Shown: in pieces, positions 5,073 through 12,030 of the stretch
Layout of the letters: every line of letters begins with the position of its first letter
How positions within the stretch are numbered: position 1 is the stretch's first letter
Source of the DNA: Chloroflexota bacterium
Lineage (GTDB): Bacteria; Chloroflexota; Anaerolineae; Anaerolineales; Villigracilaceae
Length of the DNA: 16,905 nt
Assembly (NCBI GenBank): GCA_023459215.1
Contig: JAEWVF010000113.1
Span: 1 to 16,905, forward strand
Direction of reading: 5' to 3'
The notes under the pieces: generated by a model
Database searches by the model: none
The model's input: only the letters and a program-made list of their open reading frames with translations
What the model was told of the DNA's origin: nothing
Translations under genes and position numbers: made by a program

Positions 5073-7823
5073 TTATACAGCCATCCGGTTGGCAAATTCA
5101 ACCACTTCTTCGACTTCCTTCTCTGTAAACCATCGTTCCACCGCATCCGCGCCAAACATATCCAGCGGCGGCTCGTACAAGTCAGCGGTTTCGAGATGGC
5201 GTTTTTGCAAGAACACGCTTTGCACGGCGCGCAAAAAACGAATCTGGTCGGCGTTGTAGTTGTGTTGGGTCACGTAGGTCTCAAACTGCCGCGCCACCAC
5301 ATCCTTGTAATCGGGCAGGTACTGCATATCCAATACCTGGCGCACCAAACCAAGAAAACTATCGGCGGTATGGGCAAAAACCTTCTTCAGGTTCTCGGGG
5401 GTCACTTCCAAATCGCTTTCGCCGAGTTCTTTGGTCAGTGTGCGCTCCAGTTCGAGCAGTTGCCAGTCGTCGATTTTCTCGCCGCGTTGAATGGCTAATA
5501 TCGTTGGGTGTTTGGCAACCAGTTCCAAAATGCGTTGCTCCACCAAACGACGGTATTCCGCCACGTACATTTTCTCTCCGCTCTTGGTGAGCAAAATGTA
5601 ACCGCTGATGGCAATGGAATCCAGTAAATCAAGTTCAAGGAAAGAGTCGTAACGCATTTTGTTCTTCATACATGGTGAAAGAACATCCCGAAGCAGGTTC
5701 AATTCATTGTTCGAGAAATCCACCAACTTTTCAGGGACGCACATGCTCTTGGCTTTGATTTCGGCATCTGACAAAATTGTGTCACGCAAACTCTGCGCAT
5801 CTTCCACAATCGTCCCAATGAGACCTGACAGGTCTCCAAGACCTGTCAGGTCTTTTTCGCGTTTCTTCAACTTCAACCGTTCCACTTTGCTGATAAAGGT
5901 CGCGGCGGCGACGTCCACACCAGGCACAAGCCGCAGGTGCGGAGCGACTTTCAATTTCAGGAATTCGATCTTGCTGGGAATGAGATAATCCCAGAACGCA
6001 TCTGTCCATGCTTCTTCAATCTCTGGCATGTGCTTGCGGATGGTGAATGAGTCTGTTGGGATGCCCTGAATCTGCTCGCGCAGGTCGGCAATCACCTGTT
6101 TGCAATCGGGGTCTTTCTGGTCTTTGAGATATGTCTCCAATAACTTCAAGCGCGTGTTGAAGATCGTCACCAGCACAGGTGTAGACTGGTCAACGACTTC
6201 TTTGGCATCACGGCTGAAGTTATTCTCCCAAAAATCAATGATGAGAAAATCCTTCTTCTCGAAGTTCGGCAGTAAAGACAGATTTCTGCACGCCGCCTGC
6301 ACACGCGTCCCACGCCCGATCATCTGCTGTAACTTGATCGGCGATTGCACAGGTTTCATGAACACCAGATTAACCACTTCGGGAACATCAATGCCCGTAT
6401 CGAGCATGTCCACGGAAATGGCAATGCGCGGGAAATCCTTCTTCTTGAATGCTTCCACTAACGTGCCGCGATATTCGGATTTATGCGTGATGACCTTCGC
6501 CAAATCTGGGAATTGCGGATACATCTCATAAAACGCATCCTGCAAACGCAGGGCATGATCTTGTGTCATCGCGAAGACAATCGTCTTGCCTGGTAACTGT
6601 CCCGACGAATCTTTTCGGCACACATCCCAAATCTCTTCCCATTGTTTGCGCAGCGTGTCACGGTTGCTGACTTCTTTTTCCAGTTCCGTGCCTTCGTAGT
6701 TGATGTCGTCGGGATCAAGACCCTTTTCAATCAGGGCGTTGCGCTCTTCCTCGGTCAAGTCCACACCGTGAATGCCCTGCCGCTGGAACTTTGTCCGCGC
6801 GGAGTAGAGTTCATAATCCACGAGATACTTGTCTTCGATGGCTTGTTCGTAGGTGTAAAGATAAGTCGGCTTGCCGTCCGTGCAATCGAAGGCAAGGAAG
6901 GTGTCGCGGTTGATGTAATTGGCGGGCGTGGCGGTCAATCCCACCTGACGGGCATCGAAATACTCCAGCACTTCATTGAACTTGTTGTAGATCGAACGAT
7001 GGACTTCATCGAAGACGATCAAATCGAAGAAGGCAGGCGAGAATTGTTCGAAGATATTGCTCAGTGTTTGGAGAGTCACTGCATACAGGCGTTTGGTGGT
7101 ATCGAGATCGTAGGTCCGCAGGCGGGTGCAGGGTTCAGCAGGAATGAACTTCTCGAAACCATCTTCCTTTGCTTGATCCACCAAAGCATCGCGGTCTGCC
7201 ACGAACAAAATCCGCCGCGCCTGGTTGGAGCGCATGAACACATCGATCAAGCCCATCGTGGTGCGCGTCTTGCCTGTCCCTGTTGCCATGACGATCAAGG
7301 CTTTGCGCCTGCCATTGGCAAAAGCTTCGCCCACGCGCCGAATGGCTTCGTGCTGGTAGGAACGGTCAACTATTTTGCTGTCAATTTCAACGGAACTCAA
7401 CGGCTTGGCATTTTGGCGGATAAAAAGCAGATTCTCTAAATCTTCGCGGGTGAAAAAGCCGAACACTTCCCGCTTGGGCGCATGTCCCACATCCACAAAA
7501 TGGATTTCCAATCCGTTGGCTAAAAAGCCAAACGGACGAAAACTCTGGTGTTTTTCAATTTCAGTAACATAGTGAGTGAGTTGCGCTTCTGCCAGGCGAA
7601 CATCCACCGCTGTTTTCTTGGCTTCGACGACCGCCAGCACTTCCCCGTTTTCGCGGTACAGGCAGTAATCCGTTACCCCGTTCCAGGGTTCGGCATCGTA
7701 ACCGTCCACGGGGATTTCGATCTTGACCTTTGAATGGTCGCGCAAATACCAACCCGCCTTTTCAAGTTGCGGATCGATCATTTCCTTGCGGGTTTTGGCT
7801 TCGGAGATTCTCTTGGCTGGCAT
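5073..7823 (-). CDS. hsdR: Type I restriction enzyme motor and nuclease subunit HsdR
   Basis: HsdR pumps DNA using ATP and cleaves it when unmodified targets are met. The 916 residues contain an N-terminal nuclease domain with Asp52 and Glu67-Ala-Lys69 (VVEAKKT), the Walker A motif ATGTGKT (180-186), the DEVH box (272-275), GLTATP (295-300) and the helicase motif QMIGRGTR (500-507). A C-terminal helical region that contacts HsdM follows. All motifs are intact. A perfect palindromic repeat is translated in frame at about 657-668. The ATG at 7823 has a G-rich stretch ahead of it but no strong ribosome-binding site. It is the first gene of the operon, and the 107 bases upstream hold no clear promoter. 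Confidence 0.96.
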   Translation of the reverse strand: MPAKRISEAKTRKEMIDPQLEKAGWYLRDHSKVKIEIPVDGYDAEPWNGVTDYCLYRENGEVLAVVEAKKTAVDVRLAEAQLTHYVTEIEKHQSFRPFGFLANGLEIHFVDVGHAPKREVFGFFTREDLENLLFIRQNAKPLSSVEIDSKIVDRSYQHEAIRRVGEAFANGRRKALIVMATGTGKTRTTMGLIDVFMRSNQARRILFVADRDALVDQAKEDGFEKFIPAEPCTRLRTYDLDTTKRLYAVTLQTLSNIFEQFSPAFFDLIVFDEVHRSIYNKFNEVLEYFDARQVGLTATPANYINRDTFLAFDCTDGKPTYLYTYEQAIEDKYLVDYELYSARTKFQRQGIHGVDLTEEERNALIEKGLDPDDINYEGTELEKEVSNRDTLRKQWEEIWDVCRKDSSGQLPGKTIVFAMTQDHALRLQDAFYEMYPQFPDLAKVITHKSEYRGTLVEAFKKKDFPRIAISVDMLDTGIDVPEVVNLVFMKPVQSPIKLQQMIGRGTRVQAACRNLSLLPNFEKKDFLIIDFWENNFSRDAKEVVDQSTPVLVTIFNTRLKLLETYLKDQKDPDCKQVIADLREQIQGIPTDSFTIRKHMPEIEEAWTDAFWDYLIPSKIEFLKLKVAPHLRLVPGVDVAAATFISKVERLKLKKREKDLTGLGDLSGLIGTIVEDAQSLRDTILSDAEIKAKSMCVPEKLVDFSNNELNLLRDVLSPCMKNKMRYDSFLELDLLDSIAISGYILLTKSGEKMYVAEYRRLVEQRILELVAKHPTILAIQRGEKIDDWQLLELERTLTKELGESDLEVTPENLKKVFAHTADSFLGLVRQVLDMQYLPDYKDVVARQFETYVTQHNYNADQIRFLRAVQSVFLQKRHLETADLYEPPLDMFGADAVERWFTEKEVEEVVEFANRMAV
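5821..5853. repeat. Perfect palindrome AGACCTGACAGGTCT inside hsdR
   Basis: AGACCTGACAGGTCT (5821-5835) and its exact complement (5839-5853) flank a three-base loop. On the minus strand the region is read as EKDLTGLGDLSGLIG within HsdR. A perfect 15-base arm inside a coding sequence is unlikely by chance. It matches a palindromic repeat type that I recall from Chloroflexota and Bacteroidota genomes; that recollection is not verified here. Confidence 0.85.
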
Positions 7824-7930
7824 GATGCCCCCGATGTGGGTAATGGTCAGTGAATTTTGCTACATTCCATTTTACAAGAGAAATCGCCAAAACGAACAGA
7901 AATTTTTCCGGCCCCCGTTAAAAATACATC

Positions 7931-9091
7931 CTACATCCGCATCTGCGTGCGCTGGAAGAGCCAGACTCCTGCGCCGAAATAGGCCAGGGTCAGGATGGTT
8001 AAAGCAGCCAGTTCAAAGGTTACGTCACCCAGGCCCGCGCCCAGGGTGAAAATCTTGTTCAGCGCCACCACAGCGTGAGTCGGCGGCAGCAGGTCGGGCA
8101 GGCTGAATCCGCGCCCGAAGAGAGTGAACAGGGTAAAACGCGGCAGCGGGAAAGCCGCTCCGGTCAGGAACATCAGGAAACCGAGCGGGAAATTGGCAAT
8201 CACGAAGGCCTGGGCCACGGTTTTCGAGAAACAGGCCACCAACAGGCCGATGCCGATAATCGAAAGGCTGGTCAGGACGGTCACCAGCAGGGCCAGCCAG
8301 AGCGGTCCCTGGCTGCGAAAGCCAAAGGCCACCGCAACGACAAAGGTCAGGCCGACCGCCAGGGTCGAGACCAGCGCCAGCCAGAGCGAGGTCCCGCCCA
8401 AGTAGTCGAAGGCCGAAAGGCGCGTCAGGCGCAGGCGTTTCAACGCTCCCGATTCGATGTCGCGGGCCGGGGTCATCGCCGCCTGGAAAACCATCAGCAC
8501 CACCGCCAGCACCAGCAAGCCCGGCACATAATTCTCGAACTCGGTGCGCGCCGCCGAAGCGCCCAGCGGAATCTCGACCAGGTTGACCGGGTAGTCGGCC
8601 AGGGTCTGCTCGCGGACATAATTGTCGGCAGCAGTCATTGCCATCACCGCTGCGACGGTGTAAGTCGGGTTGGTCAGGTCGCCGCTGAAAACCAGGTCAG
8701 CGCGGGCGGAAGTGTCCCCGGCGCGATAGGCGCTGAGCGTTTGCGAGAAGTCCTGCGGGATGATGACCAGGGCTGCGGCTTCGCGGTTGCGCAGGCGGGT
8801 CTCGGCCTGCTCCTGTTCGACGGCCTCGCTGACCTTGAGCAGCGGCGCGCCGTTCTCGTAGCTCAAGGCGCGCAGGGCGGCCAGCACTTCCTCCCCGGCG
8901 CGGTACTCCCCCACCGGCTGATCGTTGTTGATTACCAAGACGCCATAAGAAGTCGAGCCGCCCGTTCCGGTCATCATCCAATAAATAAAGACAAACAGCG
9001 GGGCAAAGGCCAGGCTCAGGCCCAGCACCCATAAGTCGCGCTTTTGTTCGCGCAGTGATTTACGGAAAACAGAGAGAAGTTTCATAATCAT
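7931..9091 (-). CDS. ABC-2 type transporter permease
   Basis: The 386-residue membrane protein has the exporter layout of the ABC-2 family. One N-terminal helix (about 20-40, VLGLSLAFAPLFVFIYWMM) is followed by a large outside domain (about 40-190). Five more helices follow, beginning with YVPGLLVLAVVLMVFQAAM and ending with TILTLAYFGAGVWLF. It would form the channel with the ATPase encoded just upstream. ABC-2 exporters carry drugs, lipids, polymers or sodium; nothing here fixes the substrate. The start at 9091 or the in-frame ATG at 9085 has no good ribosome-binding site, and a repeat lies directly before it. Confidence 0.92.
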   Translation of the reverse strand: MIMKLLSVFRKSLREQKRDLWVLGLSLAFAPLFVFIYWMMTGTGGSTSYGVLVINNDQPVGEYRAGEEVLAALRALSYENGAPLLKVSEAVEQEQAETRLRNREAAALVIIPQDFSQTLSAYRAGDTSARADLVFSGDLTNPTYTVAAVMAMTAADNYVREQTLADYPVNLVEIPLGASAARTEFENYVPGLLVLAVVLMVFQAAMTPARDIESGALKRLRLTRLSAFDYLGGTSLWLALVSTLAVGLTFVVAVAFGFRSQGPLWLALLVTVLTSLSIIGIGLLVACFSKTVAQAFVIANFPLGFLMFLTGAAFPLPRFTLFTLFGRGFSLPDLLPPTHAVVALNKIFTLGAGLGDVTFELAALTILTLAYFGAGVWLFQRTQMRM

Positions 9092-9095
9092 GTGG

Positions 9096-9155
9096 CGCGG
9101 GATGCTATCCCGCGATTCTTGTGGAAAAGTGGGAAAGGCGGGGTAGCATCCCGCC
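9096..9155. repeat. Paired hairpins between the ABC ATPase and permease genes
   Basis: CGCGGGATGCTATCCCGCG (9096-9114) is a perfect eight-base stem with a three-base loop. GGCGGGGTAGCATCCCGCC (9137-9155) is its inverted relative. The two could fold singly or with each other. The region fills the 71-base gap in an otherwise coupled operon and may tune the ratio of ATPase to permease. Confidence 0.75.
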
Positions 9156-9162
9156 CAACAGA

Positions 9163-10092
9163 CTACTCGCGCAGCCGCCGCCCCGTCAGGTTTAGGAATA
9201 CATCTTCTAGGTTGTTGGTTCTTAGTTTGATTTCAGGATAAAATATATTGGCTATACGCAATTTATCTAATAAAACGGGCAACCGTTCAACCAGGGCATG
9301 ATCGCGAATCACCAGGCTGTGGTTAACGCTGGTCACATCGGCGAACAGCTCGCGAGCCAGCGCGGCAGCCTGCTCCAGCGCCGGGCCGACTTCCAGTTCG
9401 AGCACATCGCCCGCGCCAAGCGAGCGCTTTAGCTCGTCCGGGCTGCCACAGGCCAGCAGCCGGCCATGGTCGATAATCGCCACCCGGTCGGCCAGGCGCT
9501 CGGCCTCGTCCATGTTGTGCGTCGTCAGGATAACGGTTTTGACACGCGCCAATCCGCGGATATACTCGCGCACCAGCACCCGGCTTTGCGGATCGAGACC
9601 GGCTTCCGGTTCATCGAAGATGACGATTTCCGGGTCGTGAACCAGCGCCAGGCAGATGTTCAGCCGCCGCTTCATGCCACCCGAGAGTTTGCCCGCCGTT
9701 TCGTGAGCTTTGGTCTGCAACCCAAGCGCTTCGAGCAACTCCAGGCCGCGTTGGCGGGCCAGGCTGCTGCGGATGCCATAAGCCTGTCCGATGAATTCCA
9801 ACTGCTCGAGGCAGGTCAGCTTGTCCCACAGGATATTCTCCTGCGGGCAGACTCCCACGCGGGCGCGGGTGGCCGCCTCGCCGCCGCGAACGGGGACTCC
9901 GCCGATGAGCACCTCGCCGGCATCGGGGGACATGAGTCCGCACATCATCTGGATCGAGGTTGTCTTGCCCGCGCCGTTCGGGCCCAGGAAGCCGAAAATC
10001 TCCCCTGGCTGAACCTCCAGCGAAAGGTCATCAACCGCGGTCAGCGCGCCAAAACGCTTGCTCAGGTGACGGGTTTGCAGAGCCAGGGTCAT
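9163..10092 (-). CDS. ABC transporter ATP-binding protein (DrrA/CcmA-like)
   Basis: The 309-residue ATPase powers the permease that follows. Visible motifs are Walker A GPNGAGKTT (37-45), signature LSGGM (136-140), Walker B IVIFDE (156-161) and the H-loop His192 in TTHNMDEAERLADR. A C-terminal extension of about 90 residues resembles that of drug-exporter ATPases of the DrrA type. The start is placed at 10092 and not further upstream, because this ATG overlaps the stop of the preceding gene (ATGA) and the protein then begins at the usual point for the family. The DEPEAGLDP in Walker B is a slight variant of the common DEPTxGLDP. Confidence 0.95.
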   Translation of the reverse strand: MTLALQTRHLSKRFGALTAVDDLSLEVQPGEIFGFLGPNGAGKTTSIQMMCGLMSPDAGEVLIGGVPVRGGEAATRARVGVCPQENILWDKLTCLEQLEFIGQAYGIRSSLARQRGLELLEALGLQTKAHETAGKLSGGMKRRLNICLALVHDPEIVIFDEPEAGLDPQSRVLVREYIRGLARVKTVILTTHNMDEAERLADRVAIIDHGRLLACGSPDELKRSLGAGDVLELEVGPALEQAAALARELFADVTSVNHSLVIRDHALVERLPVLLDKLRIANIFYPEIKLRTNNLEDVFLNLTGRRLRE

Positions 10093-10640
10093 TTCAGCAG
10101 CATCCAGACCACAAGGACGGTCAACACGAAAGCCCACGGCCAGGCCCAGCCGCCCATATCAAAGGGGCCGCTGCCCAGACCGAGCGGCATGAAGCGCAGC
10201 ACGGGCAGGTCGGCTATTTTGCTTTGCAAGTCGGCGTCGCTGATGGTGAACGGGTTGTAGCCCTCGAAGAAACCGGCGAAACCGGCATTCTGCAACACCT
10301 GGCGGGCAACGATGCGTTTTTCATCGGGATCGCTGACTTCCTCGGCGCGGGCATAAATCGCCCCGCCCGGCAGGATCAGCTCCAACTGCGGGTTGGCGCG
10401 GATATTGCGGAACCAGTCCGAGCTTTCGCGTCCACCCGAAATGCAGTAAACGAATCCATCCCGAATGGCATAGTTGACCGGGGCAAAACGAACTTTGCCG
10501 CTTTTGCGCCCGACCGGCTTCATAATCATGATATAGCCACTGAAAGGGTTGCCGAATAAGGGGCCAAAGCCAAGCCGGAACATGGGCACCATAAAGTATT
10601 TGTTGACGAACCAGAAAATTTTACGCATCAAGGGTGGCAT
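10089..10640 (-). CDS. Ddn-like deazaflavin (F420)-dependent nitroreductase/quinone reductase family protein
   Basis: The 183-residue protein has the split-barrel family signature GRKSGKVRFAPVNYAIRDGFVYCISGG followed by SSDWFRNIRANP, as in Ddn of Mycobacterium and its relatives. Family members use reduced F420 to reduce quinones or nitro compounds; some relatives bind other cofactors, so cofactor use is inference. Unusually, a C-terminal hydrophobic helix (about 164-183, AWPWAFVLTVLVVWMLL) would anchor it in the membrane. A GGAG lies about seven bases before the ATG. The gene overlaps the ABC ATPase start by four bases, so it belongs to the exporter operon. Confidence 0.85.
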   Translation of the reverse strand: MPPLMRKIFWFVNKYFMVPMFRLGFGPLFGNPFSGYIMIMKPVGRKSGKVRFAPVNYAIRDGFVYCISGGRESSDWFRNIRANPQLELILPGGAIYARAEEVSDPDEKRIVARQVLQNAGFAGFFEGYNPFTISDADLQSKIADLPVLRFMPLGLGSGPFDMGGWAWPWAFVLTVLVVWMLLK

Positions 10641-10702
10641 GGGAGACTCCGATTACAGAATGCAGATTGATGAATGAAGAATGTCAGAACAAAATAACGG
10701 CC

Positions 10703-10720
10703 AAGCAGGGTACCTGGCTT
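10703..10720. promoter_or_regulatory. Candidate operator dyad AAGCnnGGTACCnnGCTT
   Basis: An 18-base dyad with 14 symmetric positions lies 63 to 80 bases upstream of the Ddn-like gene and downstream of the TetR gene. Size and place fit a repressor site, possibly for the adjacent TetR protein. It does not resemble the dyad at the TetR start, so the link is weak. I see no convincing -35/-10 pair near it. Confidence 0.3.
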
Positions 10721-10790
10721 TAGAGTTCGTTTTTACGAGCCTGACCAATCAGAAATTTTGACTTGATAAGCGATTAAAAAACCAAAATCC

Positions 10791-10880
10791 GGACACGGAT
10801 TACGCGGAAAACGCGGATTTGCGCGGAAAAACCAAGAAAAAATCTGTGAAATTCCGTGTAATCCGTGTTTTCCGTGTCCC
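10791..10880. repeat. Palindromic ACACGGATTA-type repeat between TetR and Ddn-like genes
   Basis: The left half starts GGACACGGATTACGCGG and the right half ends TCCGTGTAATCCGTGTTTTC and TCCGTGTCCC. Both are made of CGGAT/CGGAA units about nine or ten bases apart, in inverted order. It fills much of the 293-base gap between the two genes. No gene is seen in the gap; apart from this repeat and the dyad at 10703-10720, it holds an AT-rich micro-repeat of GAATG/GATTGATG type near 10650-10683. Confidence 0.75.
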
Positions 10881-10933
10881 AAAAGTTTTGTTCATCATTA
10901 AACTCTAAACTCAAGAGGGTAAAAGTGGCGGTT

Positions 10934-11647
10934 TTAAAGCGGGTCTGGGGATAATCCGCGCACAAGAATATCGATGGCGGCGGCAAGAGAACGGTCAAAG
11001 GGAATGGCTTCGTCGCTGACCTGGAAATAGGTATTGAGATAGGGCAAAAGCTGGCTGTCGCCCAGGGCAATCGTCCAGGCATTGACGGCGCGGGCAGCGG
11101 CCTCGAGATCAAGATCAGGGCGCAGTTCGCCGCGCGACTGGGCGGCGAGCAGCATCTCGTGGATGGCATCCCGCATGGCATCCGCCACCGGGCGGACAAC
11201 TTTCCCGGCCAGAAGCGGGTCGCCCTGGTAAGCCGCCCGGCCAAAGAACTGAATCAGGCCGAGCATGGTCTGGCTCCATTCCATACAGCCGGTCAGGTAG
11301 GCATACAAGGCCTCGCGCAGCGGCATGGCCGCCAGCATGGGCCGGAACTGGTCGAAGGCATCTGTCAGCAGGTTGACGCACAAGCGGGTCGAGAACTCCA
11401 GCAAACCATCGCGATTGTTGAAGTATTGGTAGAGCGAACCAACCGAAACCTGGGCGCGTTCGGCCACCTTTTTGATGTTGATCGCCGCCGGGCCTTTTTC
11501 GAGGGCTTCATCCAGGATGGCAGCCACAATCGCCTGCTGGCGCTCAGGGTCGAGGCGGCGGAAGGTGCGCGTGACAACCCCCTGCCCCTCCAATTCAAGG
11601 ATATGAGTGTGAATCTGCATCCATTCAGGGACAGAATAATGAACCAT
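10934..11647 (-). CDS. TetR/AcrR family transcriptional regulator
   Basis: The 237-residue protein has the TetR N-terminal DNA-binding domain: RRLDPERQQAIVAAILDEAL (30-49), then the helix-turn-helix INIKKVAERAQVSVGSLYQYF (56-76) and NNRDGLLEF. The remainder is a helical ligand-binding domain. It probably senses a compound handled by the Ddn/ABC operon that follows on the same strand. The predicted promoter would begin transcription about two bases before the ATG at 11647, so the message may be leaderless. A second in-frame ATG at 11620 also lacks a clear ribosome-binding site. The roughly 28 residues before the usual domain start leave the true start uncertain. Confidence 0.9.
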   Translation of the reverse strand: MVHYSVPEWMQIHTHILELEGQGVVTRTFRRLDPERQQAIVAAILDEALEKGPAAINIKKVAERAQVSVGSLYQYFNNRDGLLEFSTRLCVNLLTDAFDQFRPMLAAMPLREALYAYLTGCMEWSQTMLGLIQFFGRAAYQGDPLLAGKVVRPVADAMRDAIHEMLLAAQSRGELRPDLDLEAAARAVNAWTIALGDSQLLPYLNTYFQVSDEAIPFDRSLAAAIDILVRGLSPDPL

Positions 11648-11655
11648 AAGTTCAT
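11639..11655. promoter_or_regulatory. Dyad over the TetR start codon, candidate autoregulatory operator
   Basis: On the minus strand, ATGAAC and GTTCAT flank five bases that include the start codon. The site abuts the -10 box and covers the predicted transcription start, a standard position for TetR self-repression. The arms are only six bases, so chance cannot be excluded. Confidence 0.4.
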
Positions 11656-11684
11656 ATTTTATACATATATAGTTCGGATGTCAA
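11656..11684 (-). promoter_or_regulatory. Sigma-70 type promoter for the TetR gene
   Basis: On the minus strand TTGACA (11684-11679) and TAAAAT (11661-11656) are separated by exactly 17 bases. The -35 box is perfect and the -10 box matches five of six positions. The spacer is very AT-rich. Confidence 0.8.
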
Positions 11685-11689
11685 GGAGA

Positions 11690-11970
11690 AACAGAAAAAA
11701 TAGATTCATTTTGAGCGTCACGGTGAGGTGCTCATCCCCTGTGCGCCGAAGCGTTTCCCGTTTTACGGGCAGACCTGACCATGGTGAAGAACGCTCAGCT
11801 CAGGGCCTGCGCTTCGGCATGATTATGCCTAATCTCTATCGCTCACTGGCGAGAAGCCTTGTAAAGTTCAGCCCCAAGACATCTCAGTCGCTTACAACCG
11901 CTCCTTCGATGTGACAGGGTGAAATAGGTGAAATAAATGTAAGGCAATCTATTGGCTACACGCTCAAAAT
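11690..11970. other. Gene-free region of decayed repeats between RIO kinase and TetR
   Basis: No coding frame is convincing here. GCCGAAGCG (11745-11753) and CGCTTCGGC (11810-11818) form a nine-base inverted pair, and the diverged dispersed repeat at 11874-11915 lies near the left gene. The stretch looks like nested, decaying palindromic repeats. Confidence 0.5.
11874..11915 (-). repeat. Dispersed palindromic repeat family, diverged copy 2
   Basis: Read on the minus strand this matches the left arm of the repeat at 22-100: TGTCA..TCGAAGGAGCG, then AGCGACTGAGA and TCTTGG in the same order, with a small insertion. A partial match to the right arm (CTTCTCGC) lies just beyond. Two separated copies in one window show that the family is dispersed. 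Confidence 0.75.
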
Positions 11971-11971
11971 A

Positions 11972-12008
11972 AACAAATGGATGACAAACTGCCTGTCATC
12001 CATTTGTT
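11972..12008 (-). terminator. Terminator after the RIO kinase gene
   Basis: A perfect 15-base stem (AACAAATGGATGACA and complement) around a seven-base loop lies 22 bases past the RIO stop codon. On the minus strand it is followed by TATTTTG. The T-run is modest but the stem is strong. Confidence 0.75.
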
Positions 12009-12030
12009 CGCAGCGCGAGAAGTATCCAGC

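Noticed and set aside
7824..7930. Promoter for hsdR
   Set aside because: A TAAAAT box is present upstream of hsdR on the minus strand, but no -35 box lies at a suitable distance, so no call was made.
8075..9034. 319-residue plus-strand open frame
   Set aside because: It is antisense to the ABC permease and rich in Gln, Arg and Gly with no recognisable motif; the minus-strand frame has clear membrane helices.
11159..11914. 251-residue plus-strand frame extending past the TetR gene
   Set aside because: It is mostly antisense to TetR and then runs into decayed repeats; no domain is visible.
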